The notes beneath the pieces were generated by a model. It was given only the letters and a program-made list of their open reading frames with translations. It did no database searches and was not told the origin of the DNA. A program made the position numbers and the translations under genes. From Verrucomicrobiaceae bacterium (GTDB lineage: Bacteria > Verrucomicrobiota > Verrucomicrobiia > Verrucomicrobiales > Verrucomicrobiaceae), in NCBI GenBank assembly GCA_016795365.1, contig JAEUHN010000038.1:22680-86679 (forward strand): a DNA stretch of 64,000 nucleotides. The letters are read 5' to 3'. Below, piece after piece: positions 15,384-24,997 of the stretch (its first letter is position 1; the number at the start of each line of letters is the position of its first letter).

Positions 15384-18300
15384 TCATGGCAGTGTCCTCC
15401 CGGGTTGAATCTTGATGTCACCGACGGCGCTGGGGCTGGTGGCGAAGACGGAGCCGCCGAGGGCGGTGGCGATGCGGAAGCGGTTGGGCTTCGTGCTGCC
15501 GCTGGGGATGGCGTAGGGAGTGAAGCCGACGGTATTGTTCAACTCGACGCTGCGGCTGCCGGTGGGCGTCTGCACATACGTGAGGGCCTCGTATTTCGTG
15601 GGATTGGGGCTGTTGGTGTTGAAGCGGACGTAGCGAAGGCTGGGCCAGTTGAGCGTGAGGTCGATGTCCTCAGGGCTGCCGAAGGCTGTGCCGGGCGCGA
15701 CAGGGATGCGGTCGAGGTCAAAGGTGGCGCTGTCCCAGATGCTCTCTTGATAGACGAAACCGGAGGTGAGGCTGACGGGTGCGGGGGCGAGCCAAGAGAC
15801 GCTCTGTGTTTGCACCTCGGTGACCGCGGCGGGACTGGCCGCCGGACTGGCCGAGCCCACATCGGTGAGCGCGCCGAAGGCCCCGACAAAGGCGTTCACC
15901 AAGATCTGCTGGTTGCCGCCGGCGGGATCGGCTGTGCCGCGATGGACGTGGATCGTTTGTGTCTTGAAGGTGTTCTCGGCACCGACGCTGCTGCCGCTGA
16001 AGGTCACTTTGGCGGTGTAAATGCCGGGCGTGGCGTAATCGAAGGATGTCTCGGTGAGCGTGGCGATGGGGCCGGTCTGGTCGGTCACGTTGTCGCCATT
16101 GAAGTCCCAGGCGACGGTGGTGCCACCGAAGCCGAGCGGAAGATCGACGGTGAACTCGACATGCAGCGGCTGGGTGCCCGCGTAGCCGATGGGCGGGGCG
16201 GCGGTGAGCTGCGGCTGGGTGATGGCGAGCGGCGTGATGGTGAGATCACCGAGCGCGACATCGGTTTCACTCACGAAGAAGGTGACGGTGGTGGTCTGGT
16301 AGCCGGGCTTGGAGATGTAAAGCGTGTAGTCATTCTCGGTGAGGCTCGGGATGGTGAAGGTGCCGTTGGCCGCCGCGGTGAAGGTCTGGGTGGTGACACC
16401 GCCTTCCAGGCGAATGGTGGCCCCGGCGACGGGCACGGCGGATGCCACAATGCGTCCGGTGGCCTGATGGGTGGAAGCGCCTTCAATGTTCAGCCCCCAG
16501 CTTGCCAGCGTGCCACGCTCGCCCGTGCTGCCATCCCATTCGATGACGAGTGTCCAGGTGCCATTGCCTGCGCCGGTGAATGCATTTGCCGGAATGACCA
16601 GCGAGGAGGGTATGGCGCTGTTGTCTCCGAACTCGTGGATGATGTAGGGATTGTCGTTCGGATTCGGGCCGATGAGGGAGATCTGAAGCAGCGCGGGATC
16701 GGGGAAGGTGAGGTTTAACGACAGCGTGACGCCCTGCACCGTGACAGGCGTGGTGACATCGAAGGTGACGCTGCGGCTGGTGGTGTCGGAGCCGCCGATG
16801 TTCAGGCCGAGGTCGGCACTTTCATTGAACACACTGCGCTGGGTGGGCGTGAAGCTCTGCCGCTCCAGCACAAAGGTGCCCTCGATGAAAACGGGCTGGC
16901 TCTGCGTGAGGAAGGCATCGCTGACGAACTGGTTCTGGTCGGTGACGAGCGTGTTCCCGGAGAGCGGCGGCAACATGCCGCGGATGGACTCGATGTAGGT
17001 GCCCTCCAGTCGGTCCGGCGAGACGCGGGTGCCGAGCAGTGTGACCTCGCGGCGGATGCCATAGGGGAAGGGATTCATCACGTCCACCTTGCCGTCGCCA
17101 TTGGTGTCGCGGTCCTTGGCATCACCGGGGAACACGTCATACGGCGGTGCGTTGCGGTCTCCAGCCTTCATCTCGAAGTTGGTGGTGAGCTTGAACTGGT
17201 TCGAGGCATAGAAGACACCGTCCATATAGACATCGCGCGGGAAGAGGATGGACTGCTCTCGATTCAGCACGGCGCGGAAACCGTTGGCCTCGTTGTTATT
17301 GATCGAGAAGCTGTTCAGCACGAGGCGCACCTCGCCGAGGGAGATGTTCCGCCCGCCGACCCGGGTGGTGGTGGCAAAGCCGCGCCAGTCGCCATCCACG
17401 GTGGCGACATCGAGCAGCAGGCTGACGGGAAACGCCTGCCCGCCGACCCAGAGCGTGATGCTGCCCGTTTTGCGTCCCGGTGTCATGCCGGTGCGGTCGG
17501 CATAGAGGAGGAGCGTGTCTTTCTCGGAGGAAACCGTCCCACTGGCATTCCGGGGGCGTGTGGTGGCTCCGCTGGGCCAGGTGCGGGCATCGGCGGGCGC
17601 GCTGTAAAGCCAGTCGCAGGTGTTTTCCAGGGACCAGGTGACAAGGCCGGAGCCGTTGTTGCCAATGGTGATGGAGACGGTGTCGGCGGTCTTTTCGAAG
17701 AGGATGGTGTCCTGCGTGTAGGGATCGTCGAGGACGCCGTTGGCATTGAGGTCATAGGGCGTGTCGCTGCCATCGCCAGCGCGGTAGCGGACTTGTTTGC
17801 CGACATACTTGGCGGGGTTGCTGCCGAGCCAGCGCGGATCGGTGGACTGGAAGGCCGCCGCAGCTTGTGGCGGTGAGGCATCGCTGTCTGAAGGCAATGC
17901 CACGAAGGGCTGTGGTGTCAGGCTGATCGTTGTGTCGCTGATCGAGTAAACCCAGTAGCCTTTGCCGGGCGAAACACCCGTCAGGTCCTTCATCGCGGGG
18001 ATCGCGGTGAGGTCGTAGCCTCTGAAACGCTGGAGCGTGGTGTCGAAGGTCCACACCTGTTGGATGCGGTCAAACGACGAGCCAAACACCGCGCTGAGTT
18101 CCTGCACTTCGTTTTCATCAAGTGACACGCCGGGAAAGCCCACGAGGTTCCAGCCTTTGACGAGATTTACAGTTCCATTCCACGGCACGCCGGAGATTTG
18201 AAAATCCGTGTCTTGGGAGAGATTTACCCAGCAGCATTTTCCTGGGACGACGGCTGCAAGATCGCTGGGAAACGAGGGCACGAGCGGTTGGTAACTCTGC

Positions 18301-18530
18301 CAGACACCGGGGACTGCGAGATTGCCCGACGGCGTGTAGCTCCAGATTTCAATCAGGTTGCCAGGGGTGCTGAGTGAGGACTGGAACGTGCTGACTGGAA
18401 TGGGGCCGTTACCCACCTGAACGGAGAGGAGGTTCCAGCCTGCGGTGAGCGTGATTTTCTGTGTAGTCGTGGGCTCGGTGGCGACGAGCGAAGAGCACAG
18501 GGCGCAAAGAAGGGCGATCACCCAGTTCAT
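15384..18530 (-). CDS. GWNL/P-domain/PKD giant, copy 2
   Basis: A 1048-residue exported protein; ATG 18530 gives the signal peptide MNWVIALLCALCSSLVATEP. Two GWNL modules follow (ITLTAGWNLLSVQVGNG and VKGWNLVGFPGVSLDENEVQ). After a middle region of strands come a P-domain like that of proprotein convertases (about 583-683: VQGVTLSLNLTFPDPALL to ERGTLASWGLNIEG), a carboxypeptidase-regulatory-like domain (about 683-753) and a PKD domain (about 773-846, VAWDFNGDNVTDQTG, YATPGIYTAKVTFSG). The end is a conserved tail shared with the copy at 26806-30042. It has only adhesion or scaffold domains and no enzyme motif. In this locus each such gene precedes IPFQG-stem and TcA-like genes. Confidence 0.8.
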   Translation of the reverse strand: MNWVIALLCALCSSLVATEPTTTQKITLTAGWNLLSVQVGNGPIPVSTFQSSLSTPGNLIEIWSYTPSGNLAVPGVWQSYQPLVPSFPSDLAAVVPGKCCWVNLSQDTDFQISGVPWNGTVNLVKGWNLVGFPGVSLDENEVQELSAVFGSSFDRIQQVWTFDTTLQRFRGYDLTAIPAMKDLTGVSPGKGYWVYSISDTTISLTPQPFVALPSDSDASPPQAAAAFQSTDPRWLGSNPAKYVGKQVRYRAGDGSDTPYDLNANGVLDDPYTQDTILFEKTADTVSITIGNNGSGLVTWSLENTCDWLYSAPADARTWPSGATTRPRNASGTVSSEKDTLLLYADRTGMTPGRKTGSITLWVGGQAFPVSLLLDVATVDGDWRGFATTTRVGGRNISLGEVRLVLNSFSINNNEANGFRAVLNREQSILFPRDVYMDGVFYASNQFKLTTNFEMKAGDRNAPPYDVFPGDAKDRDTNGDGKVDVMNPFPYGIRREVTLLGTRVSPDRLEGTYIESIRGMLPPLSGNTLVTDQNQFVSDAFLTQSQPVFIEGTFVLERQSFTPTQRSVFNESADLGLNIGGSDTTSRSVTFDVTTPVTVQGVTLSLNLTFPDPALLQISLIGPNPNDNPYIIHEFGDNSAIPSSLVIPANAFTGAGNGTWTLVIEWDGSTGERGTLASWGLNIEGASTHQATGRIVASAVPVAGATIRLEGGVTTQTFTAAANGTFTIPSLTENDYTLYISKPGYQTTTVTFFVSETDVALGDLTITPLAITQPQLTAAPPIGYAGTQPLHVEFTVDLPLGFGGTTVAWDFNGDNVTDQTGPIATLTETSFDYATPGIYTAKVTFSGSSVGAENTFKTQTIHVHRGTADPAGGNQQILVNAFVGAFGALTDVGSASPAASPAAVTEVQTQSVSWLAPAPVSLTSGFVYQESIWDSATFDLDRIPVAPGTAFGSPEDIDLTLNWPSLRYVRFNTNSPNPTKYEALTYVQTPTGSRSVELNNTVGFTPYAIPSGSTKPNRFRIATALGGSVFATSPSAVGDIKIQPGRTLP

Positions 18531-18627
18531 CGGTTCACTCCTGGCCCGATTGGTGGAGATTCGGAGCGGGAATGTTCCGCTTGGTTGATGGGAGGCAATG
18601 TGGTTCATCGTTGCTTGAAACGGAGGC

Positions 18628-19461
18628 TCATCGCACATCGACACTCAGCTTGTAGAACAGATGGGGCGTGCCGTCGGGGGTGATATGGTCAAACCACTGA
18701 AATGCCGCCGCCGAGTTCGGCCGAATGGTGCCGATTTTGACCCAACTGCTGCCTGACAAATCTGGTGAGCAGTAAAGGGAGTATTCGCGGCTGAGCATGG
18801 CGGGGCCAAACTTGATGGAACTCACGCCATTCACGCGGCGCACTTCGAGAATATGAAAAGTATCACCGCCACTTGTGGGATCCGTGCCGGCGACAAACTC
18901 CTGGAGATTGGTCTGACCATCGCCATCGCTATCAGTGGAACCTGGATAGGCCATGATGCCAAAGCCCTCAGCCCAAGTGCTGAAGGGAGCATAGCCTGGT
19001 GCCATACCACCGAAGTCAGTCGAGACACTCAGTCCCGAGACCATCTCGGTGAGGGCTCCGCGCTCGGCGGGAATCAGTAAACCATTGCTGCCGCTGCTTT
19101 CGTTGGTCTCCACTTCCAAATTATCGGAGGTGCGCCGGAGATAGACGCGAACACGCTCATTGCCACGCGCCATGCCTGCGAGGCGAGGTTCCTGGCCATC
19201 ATCAACCGGGACTTTGAGCACAAACTGGCTCGAGAGCGCGTTCAAGGATGTCTGGGCGATGGTGACGCCATTGAGCTTGGCGACAACGATGAAGTCTCCG
19301 CTATTCGCGGGCACGAGGAGGACGCCGCCGTTGTGCTTCACGTTGCCGAAGAAGATGGCGTCAGGCTCAGGGATCTTGGCGGAGAGCTGAGAGCATAGGG
19401 CAAAGAGGACAAGGATCAGATTCCTGATTCCTGATTCTTGATTCCTGATTCTTGAGTTCAT
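18628..19461 (-). CDS. Exported protein with a TSP3-like calcium motif
   Basis: A 277-residue exported protein of unknown function. ATG 19461 gives MNSRIRNQESGIRNLILVLF, whose basic leader is encoded by a simple repeat (GATTCCTGATTCTTG type, 19428-19460). The hydrophobic segment ends CSQLSAKIPEP. A beta-rich middle follows. Near residue 180, GSTDSDGDGQTNLQEFVAGT is a thrombospondin type 3 or EF-like Ca2+ loop, commonly found just before a C-terminal beta domain. The end (YSLYCSPDLSGSSWVKIG, FYKLSVDV) matches the usual verrucomicrobial 'spectator' beta domain after such loops. It lies between the two copies of the A-B-C module and occurs only once. Confidence 0.75.
   Translation of the reverse strand: MNSRIRNQESGIRNLILVLFALCSQLSAKIPEPDAIFFGNVKHNGGVLLVPANSGDFIVVAKLNGVTIAQTSLNALSSQFVLKVPVDDGQEPRLAGMARGNERVRVYLRRTSDNLEVETNESSGSNGLLIPAERGALTEMVSGLSVSTDFGGMAPGYAPFSTWAEGFGIMAYPGSTDSDGDGQTNLQEFVAGTDPTSGGDTFHILEVRRVNGVSSIKFGPAMLSREYSLYCSPDLSGSSWVKIGTIRPNSAAAFQWFDHITPDGTPHLFYKLSVDVR
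19428..19460. repeat. Short tandem repeat GATTCCTGATTCTTG type
   Basis: Four to five imperfect copies of a 9-10 bp unit (GATTCCT/GATTCTT) abut the start codon of the 18628-19461 gene and encode its basic leader. It belongs to the same class as the AATGACGAATG repeats seen at other gene starts in this window. Confidence 0.7.
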
Positions 19462-19596
19462 AGTGGAGTGAAGTCGGTGGTGATGATCGAGAGACTCAAG
19501 GTCATTTGTGGTTGATACCAAGGTGATCGCGAGTTGTGACAAGATTTTATGAGCGGAGTGAGCAGGGGCTCATCATGAGGGTCGGCAATGGCTGCT

Positions 19597-22500
19597 TTAG
19601 AAATTCGGAAACTCCGGCGGATTGCCGAAGGTGTAGGTGAAGCGGATGACGATGTCTTTGATCTTGCTGAAATCGATCTGCTGGTTGGTGGTGCCGTCGG
19701 TGTTGATGCGGAGGATCCAGTTCGTGGCGGCGATGGGGCGGTCGGCGAGACCGAGGTTGTCGAACTCGGTCAGCGGGCGTCCGCCGGTGGCTCCGTTAAT
19801 GCGTGCGGGGAAGGCCACGGCGAAGGCGGTGCGGTTGATGTTGTCCACGTTGAAGGTGAGGCGTGTCACGTCGTCGGCAGTGGGCGGGCTGGCCCAGTAG
19901 CGGCGCAGGCTGACGATGCCGCTCTGGATGAGATCGATCTCGGCCACCTGCTTGTTGGAAAAGCCGCTCTCGGCGTAGATGTCCACGGCGACGCTGTTCA
20001 CGCGCATGTTCCAGCGGCTGCCGGTGGCAGGGAAGAAGCGGTTGTCCTCGATGGTGGTGGCGAAGGGAATCTCCAGCGAGGGATTGTTGACGTTGTAGAA
20101 GTTCGCTTTGCGCCGCGTCTCCAGGTAGTTGCGGAAGTCACGGATGCTGTTCTCCAAGGTGTAGCCGCGCGTGGCATCGGGCGTGAGGTTGAGGATCGTC
20201 TCGCGCATGGAGATGGGCTCCGCAGAAATCGGGCCACTGTGGTTCGGGCCGCGCACGCTGACGACGTTGATGCGCCGCAGCTTGCTGTCCCAGGCTTTGA
20301 GCGCGTCGAGGTAGTCCTTCGCTTCGTCGGCAGTGCGGATGAAGAAGAGCGAGTCCACCTGCGTGAACTTGTCGAACAACGGGTTCTCCAGGCTGGCCGG
20401 CTCCTGGCTGTTCACGGGGATGATCAGCGGATTCTGATACGCCTCCGTCCACTCGTATTGCAGCGTCTTGGCGAGGCGGTAGAGACGATCAATCGCGAAG
20501 TCCATCTCGCTCTCCGCCCGTCGCATCGCTTGCGAGACGACCACGCGGAAGCTGGGGTCTTGGAAGTAAAGATCAGCCGCCGTGTCTCGCGTGTGCGAGA
20601 GGTCCTCGATCAGCCGGTCCATGTAGGCGAGCTTGTTGTCGAGGGCGAGTTGGGCTTGGCTGAGGTTGTTGTTGGCTCTATCGACGGCGATCCCCAGATT
20701 GCCCGCCTCCAGCAACGTGCCTCGTATTTCTTTCTCGAGCTGCACGTTGTTGATCGAAAGTGTCTGAGATGTCTGGATAACCCTTTGAGCTTGGTTTGCT
20801 AGCGTTTGAATTGTGGACCCAACCCAGTTCATAACTGTATTGGCGAAACCCTTCACATCGTGGAGCATCGCAGCGGCAACACCTTGCATGACATCCACCG
20901 CCAAGAGCTTGTTTGTAGCGCTTTGCGTGATGTTGGTAACCTCAGTATTCGCCCATTTGGCTAGATCAATTCTTCGATACAGGTTGATCAAGTCGTTCCT
21001 TGCCGCCTCCACCCCCTGCCCCGCATCCAGCACCGAGATCACATTGCTCCCCAGCTCCCCCAAGATTCTCGCATCGGCATTCGGATAGTCCTTCAGCAGC
21101 GCCTCCAGGCGGCTTTGCACCACAGCGCGGTAGTCGCGCTGGTCGTCCACGGTTTTGAGGTCGTTGTAGAGGGCGGGGTCGATGCTGGTGAGGTTCTTCA
21201 GCGGGGTGAGGTAGTTGGTGCGCTGGCTGAGGTGCTCGTTGCGCAGTTCGGCCTGGTAGTGCTCGTAAGTGCGGGTTTCCTGACGTGCGTTGATCTCCGC
21301 CTCGCGGGCATCGGCCACGGCTTCGGTGGCATCCTGATACACGGCGGCGAAGCTCTCGTTGGGGATGAAGCTGCCGTCGTTGCCGAGGGGATTGATGCCG
21401 GCGTTGATGCGCTCGAAGAGGTCGCGGGCATTCTTCTGGTGGGCCAGGAGGTTGTTGCCCTCGTTCATCTGATAGTTCTGCTCGCTTTGGCCGGAGGCGA
21501 GCAACGCCATGCCGAGGTAGCTGTGGAGGCCGGCGTTCTTCGCCTCGGTCTTGGCTTCTTCCTTGGCCGTGCTGTCCTGGGCGGAGAGACGGTAGAGCTT
21601 CTTCGCCTTCTCCACGCGGCCCAGGCATTCCTGACCAAAGGCGGTGCTGAGCTGCCAGTATTCGTTTTTGATCGGGATGGGCGTCTGGCTCAGCGTCGGG
21701 TCGATGAAGGTCAGGTATTGCGGGAACTGAGGATAGGGCTCCGCGCCTTCGGGGGCTTTGTTGCGCAGGATGTCGGTGCCGTAGAGCTGGATGGCGAGCC
21801 CGGCGTAGTAGATCGGCAGTTGGTAATCGAGCAGGGCGGTGTCGATGGCCGCCGTCTCGCTGCGTGTGCCTGCGGGTGGATTCAGGCGATCAGTAGCCGG
21901 GTCCACATCGGCGGCGAGGCTGGGATAACGAATCCGTAGCGCTTCGATCAACCGTTGGTTGGCGATGAGGAGCTGGCCTTGCAGCATCTCGTTCACGATC
22001 TCGGCCATGGTCTGGCGCTTCGCGGGATCAGCGATCTCCGGCACCGTCTGCATCAGCCCCTGCTGCGTGTAGAAGGCATCCTCGAAGTGATTGAAATAGA
22101 CGTAACGGTTGTTTCCGGGACCGGTGGCCTGATATGCCTCCATGATGTCTTCCCAGCCATAGGTGTCCGGGAAGCCGCGGCGATACGCACGGCCCTTCTG
22201 CAACGAACTCTCCACGGTGACGATGCGGAACACGTCTTTCTTCGTCTCTGCCAGCGTTCCTGAACTCGTGGCGGAGTTCCCCTGTGCATTGAGATAGCTC
22301 ACCGTGTAGGCGGCGCTGAGCGTCACGTCATAGGCTCCGTCTGGCAGGCCGTAGAGCGTGGGGTTCGCCGTGGTGTAGGTCGTCGTCGATCCGCCGCCCT
22401 GCTTGGTTACGGTCCAGGTGTAGCTCGTGCTCACGAGCGTCTTCTTGTCCGCCGCCCTCACGATGGAGTAGAGGCGGATGGGGTTGGAGGCACTCACGTC

Positions 22501-23052
22501 CGCCGCGTTGGCGAGGCGTGGATTCACCGAGAAGTTCACCGTCACGTCCGCATTGCCCACGGAGCGGTCTTTAACGAAGAAGGTTGGGTCCGGCTGGCCA
22601 TCATCGGGGCCGATGACGTTCTCCGTGACTCCTGTCTGCGTTATCGTCACCGCCGGCCCGGACACCGGCTGATACGTCACCTGCAACTTCGGCGTCAAGG
22701 TCTGCACGCTGGGACCCGCAGGATCGAGCGTGGCATACCAGGTCGTGGTGATGTCCGTCACCTTCGTCTCGATGCCCGTCAGTCCGTCGATCTCACCCGC
22801 CGTCTTCTCCTCGTCCCAGAGGCCATCGCCATTGAAGTCCCACTTCCAGCTCACGACTTGGCTCAGCGGCACGATCCCGCCCGGTGTGGTGAGATAGGAT
22901 GCGAGGTCGGTCCGGTAGGTGAATACCACCGCATCGCCCTCGAACACCTCCGCCGGGCGGGCGAAGAAGCGGAGGGACTGGGCGCGGGCTTCTCCCGCTG
23001 CGATGCCCAAAAGCACCGCCGCAAGGCTGAATCTCAAAAGGAACGTCTTCAT
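19597..23052 (-). CDS. PKD/helical giant with TcA-like C-terminus, copy 1
   Basis: An 1151-residue exported protein; ATG 23052 gives MKTFLLRFSLAAVLLGIAAG and an ARAQ cleavage region. A PKD-like part (SWKWDFNGDGLWDEEK) and further beta domains are followed by a largely helical body with the conserved blocks RAYRRGFPDTYGWEDIMEAY, LGNDGSFIPNESFAAVYQD and EINARQETRTYEHYQAELRN. Residues about 785-1151 resemble the TcB-binding region of TcA (DRLYRLAKTLQYEWTEAYQ, ISMRETILNL, LEIPFATTIED, IDFSKIKDIVIRFTYTFG). Residues about 664-787 diverge from the other copy, are lower in G+C and contain a hydrophobic stretch GVAAAMLHDVKGFANTVMNW, a possible membrane-active segment. The paralogy with 10544-13981 is clear; the TcA link is inferred from motif order. 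Confidence 0.8.
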   Translation of the reverse strand: MKTFLLRFSLAAVLLGIAAGEARAQSLRFFARPAEVFEGDAVVFTYRTDLASYLTTPGGIVPLSQVVSWKWDFNGDGLWDEEKTAGEIDGLTGIETKVTDITTTWYATLDPAGPSVQTLTPKLQVTYQPVSGPAVTITQTGVTENVIGPDDGQPDPTFFVKDRSVGNADVTVNFSVNPRLANAADVSASNPIRLYSIVRAADKKTLVSTSYTWTVTKQGGGSTTTYTTANPTLYGLPDGAYDVTLSAAYTVSYLNAQGNSATSSGTLAETKKDVFRIVTVESSLQKGRAYRRGFPDTYGWEDIMEAYQATGPGNNRYVYFNHFEDAFYTQQGLMQTVPEIADPAKRQTMAEIVNEMLQGQLLIANQRLIEALRIRYPSLAADVDPATDRLNPPAGTRSETAAIDTALLDYQLPIYYAGLAIQLYGTDILRNKAPEGAEPYPQFPQYLTFIDPTLSQTPIPIKNEYWQLSTAFGQECLGRVEKAKKLYRLSAQDSTAKEEAKTEAKNAGLHSYLGMALLASGQSEQNYQMNEGNNLLAHQKNARDLFERINAGINPLGNDGSFIPNESFAAVYQDATEAVADAREAEINARQETRTYEHYQAELRNEHLSQRTNYLTPLKNLTSIDPALYNDLKTVDDQRDYRAVVQSRLEALLKDYPNADARILGELGSNVISVLDAGQGVEAARNDLINLYRRIDLAKWANTEVTNITQSATNKLLAVDVMQGVAAAMLHDVKGFANTVMNWVGSTIQTLANQAQRVIQTSQTLSINNVQLEKEIRGTLLEAGNLGIAVDRANNNLSQAQLALDNKLAYMDRLIEDLSHTRDTAADLYFQDPSFRVVVSQAMRRAESEMDFAIDRLYRLAKTLQYEWTEAYQNPLIIPVNSQEPASLENPLFDKFTQVDSLFFIRTADEAKDYLDALKAWDSKLRRINVVSVRGPNHSGPISAEPISMRETILNLTPDATRGYTLENSIRDFRNYLETRRKANFYNVNNPSLEIPFATTIEDNRFFPATGSRWNMRVNSVAVDIYAESGFSNKQVAEIDLIQSGIVSLRRYWASPPTADDVTRLTFNVDNINRTAFAVAFPARINGATGGRPLTEFDNLGLADRPIAATNWILRINTDGTTNQQIDFSKIKDIVIRFTYTFGNPPEFPNF

Positions 23053-23081
23053 GGAAGCGAGGTGGGGATCGTGCTTCGAGT

Positions 23082-24962
23082 TCAGTTCCGCTGGAAGAGG
23101 TAGAGGGTGCGGGGCGGGGTGTAGGACCAGATGTCGTTGCGCCAAGATCCGGCGGTATACTTAGTGCCCCCGAAAAGTAACAGCTCGGCCCCTGTCCATG
23201 CGGAGGCACCCGCTGTCACTCCAAGTCTCCCGGGCGAGGGTAACTTTGTCCAAGAGTTCGTGGTGGGAGAATAACGAGCACCATCATCGAACACATTGTA
23301 TACACCCTCATTGTAAGTCGTCCCACCCCAGACGACGAATTCTGTCCCCGTCCACTCAGAACATGCAGCGAAACGTGCACTTAATCCAGCAGACGGAAGT
23401 GTCCGCCACTGATCCGTTGTGGGGTTGTAGGCTGCTCCCGTGCCGGTGGCCGCATTTGTGTTTGGATCAGCAAACCCCCCCCAGACAATCATCTCCGTGC
23501 CTGTCCAGCAGAATGAAGCTTGGCCGCGCGGAGAAGGAGCATTTACTGTCGACATTGATGTCGGCGACCATGTGTTGGTGAAGGGGTCATAAAGCTTTCC
23601 ATCGTTCAAAAGCGTATTCACCTGTCGATAATATCCGCCCCAGACGATGATCTTTGATCCCGTCCACACGACACAAGGTTCGTATCTTGGGTTGGGTGCG
23701 TTCGTTGTGCTTATCTGTGTCCACGACCACGTGCCGCCGGATTTCCTCAGCAGCGCACCATCCCCCCTTGCAGCGGGCGGAGAACCATCAGAACCTCCCC
23801 AAATGAACAGAGCGTTTAGAGTCGGAGAATTAATCCAAGTAGATCGATTCCCCGAATTGGCACGCCTAATTAATGACACTTCCGCAGGCAGTGGAGGGAG
23901 GTCAGTCCAAGTGTCAGTCGCTGGGTTATAAATTTTCCCATCAGTTAAAGTAGTGACCCCATCGGAGCCACCCCAAAGGACCAACTCGGTTCCAGTCCAG
24001 CCGTGAAACGCTGTAGCCCTCTTCGTGGGCGCATTAACCGTGCTCATGGGGGTCCACACACCGGTCAACACGTTGAAGCGGGCACCAACATTGGTCGTGT
24101 CAGACGTCGAAATGCCACCACCCCAACTGATGAATTCATTTCTCGGGGCACCTGTCCAGCAATAGACCGGATTTCCTACCGCATAGGGATTTATGCCACC
24201 TCCCCCATCAGTGATAGTCGCATTTGCCATTTGCCTCCATCCTTCTCCGAATTGTCCGACACCGAGCTTCGTGTAGCCTGCATCAAGCAAAAGCGTGTCA
24301 TTCGGATTCGCCGAAAGGACAATTCCACCACTGGTCACGCCGCTTACCCCGCTGCTGGTCAGGTTCGCAAGGGCGGCACCGACCTCCAGTTTTGACGCCG
24401 GGATGCTATTTGGCAGCTTGTCCACGGTCAGCGTGGGAATCTTCGTCAGCGACACGTTGCTGGCACCCGGATCATTGCCAGTGCCGAAGACCACGCTCCA
24501 GTCGTAGTTGCCGAACTGGCTGGCCATCTTGTCGGCGTTCTTGGCGTGGAAGGCCGGGATGATCATCTGGCGCGGGACCATCTCGGGGTCGGCGGTGGCG
24601 GCGTTGTCGTCCGCATCGACGGTGATGCCAAGGTATCTTGTGGTGGAGAAGAAGGCGACCGGTGGATTGCCCGTCGTGGTCGGCAGCGGTGTGATGCTGC
24701 CGAGGAAGACGCTGATCATGCCATTGGTGACGCCCACCTTCTCATGCCGCTCCGTCCACTGCGTAGTGCCGCCGATCGACTGGCTGTAGATATTGAAGAC
24801 GATGGTGTATTGCCCCGACGAGTAGGCGACGCCTTGCTGATTCGTCAGCCTACCCTGAAACGGAATCACATACGGCGAGGTCTGCGCAGCGAGTCGGAAG
24901 CCTGGAGCCAGAAGCAAAGCGATGAGGAGCAGCAGCCTGCGGTGGATTGAATGCGTGTTCAT
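23082..24962 (-). CDS. IPFQG-stem protein with Kelch propeller head, copy 2
   Basis: A 626-residue exported protein; ATG 24962 gives MNTHSIHRRLLLLIALLLAP and FRLAAQ. The stem (about 33-140) carries VIPFQGRLTNQQG, GQYTIVFNIYSQSIGG, NGMISVFLGSITPLP, RYLGITVDADDNAATADPEM and MIIPAFHAKNADKM. Residues about 245-620 are Kelch-type blades (TGTEMIVWGGFADPN, AAYNPTTDQWRTLPSAGL, WTGAELLLFGGTKYTAGSW), each with the GG pair and the later Y/W pattern; six or so blades would form a propeller. It ends TPPRTLYLFQRN, almost the same as the upstream paralogue. An in-frame GTG at 25001 overlaps the previous stop and is an alternative start. Confidence 0.85.
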   Translation of the reverse strand: MNTHSIHRRLLLLIALLLAPGFRLAAQTSPYVIPFQGRLTNQQGVAYSSGQYTIVFNIYSQSIGGTTQWTERHEKVGVTNGMISVFLGSITPLPTTTGNPPVAFFSTTRYLGITVDADDNAATADPEMVPRQMIIPAFHAKNADKMASQFGNYDWSVVFGTGNDPGASNVSLTKIPTLTVDKLPNSIPASKLEVGAALANLTSSGVSGVTSGGIVLSANPNDTLLLDAGYTKLGVGQFGEGWRQMANATITDGGGGINPYAVGNPVYCWTGAPRNEFISWGGGISTSDTTNVGARFNVLTGVWTPMSTVNAPTKRATAFHGWTGTELVLWGGSDGVTTLTDGKIYNPATDTWTDLPPLPAEVSLIRRANSGNRSTWINSPTLNALFIWGGSDGSPPAARGDGALLRKSGGTWSWTQISTTNAPNPRYEPCVVWTGSKIIVWGGYYRQVNTLLNDGKLYDPFTNTWSPTSMSTVNAPSPRGQASFCWTGTEMIVWGGFADPNTNAATGTGAAYNPTTDQWRTLPSAGLSARFAACSEWTGTEFVVWGGTTYNEGVYNVFDDGARYSPTTNSWTKLPSPGRLGVTAGASAWTGAELLLFGGTKYTAGSWRNDIWSYTPPRTLYLFQRN

Positions 24963-24997
24963 GGCGTATCGGAAGTGGTTTGGCGAAAAGGAAAGGG

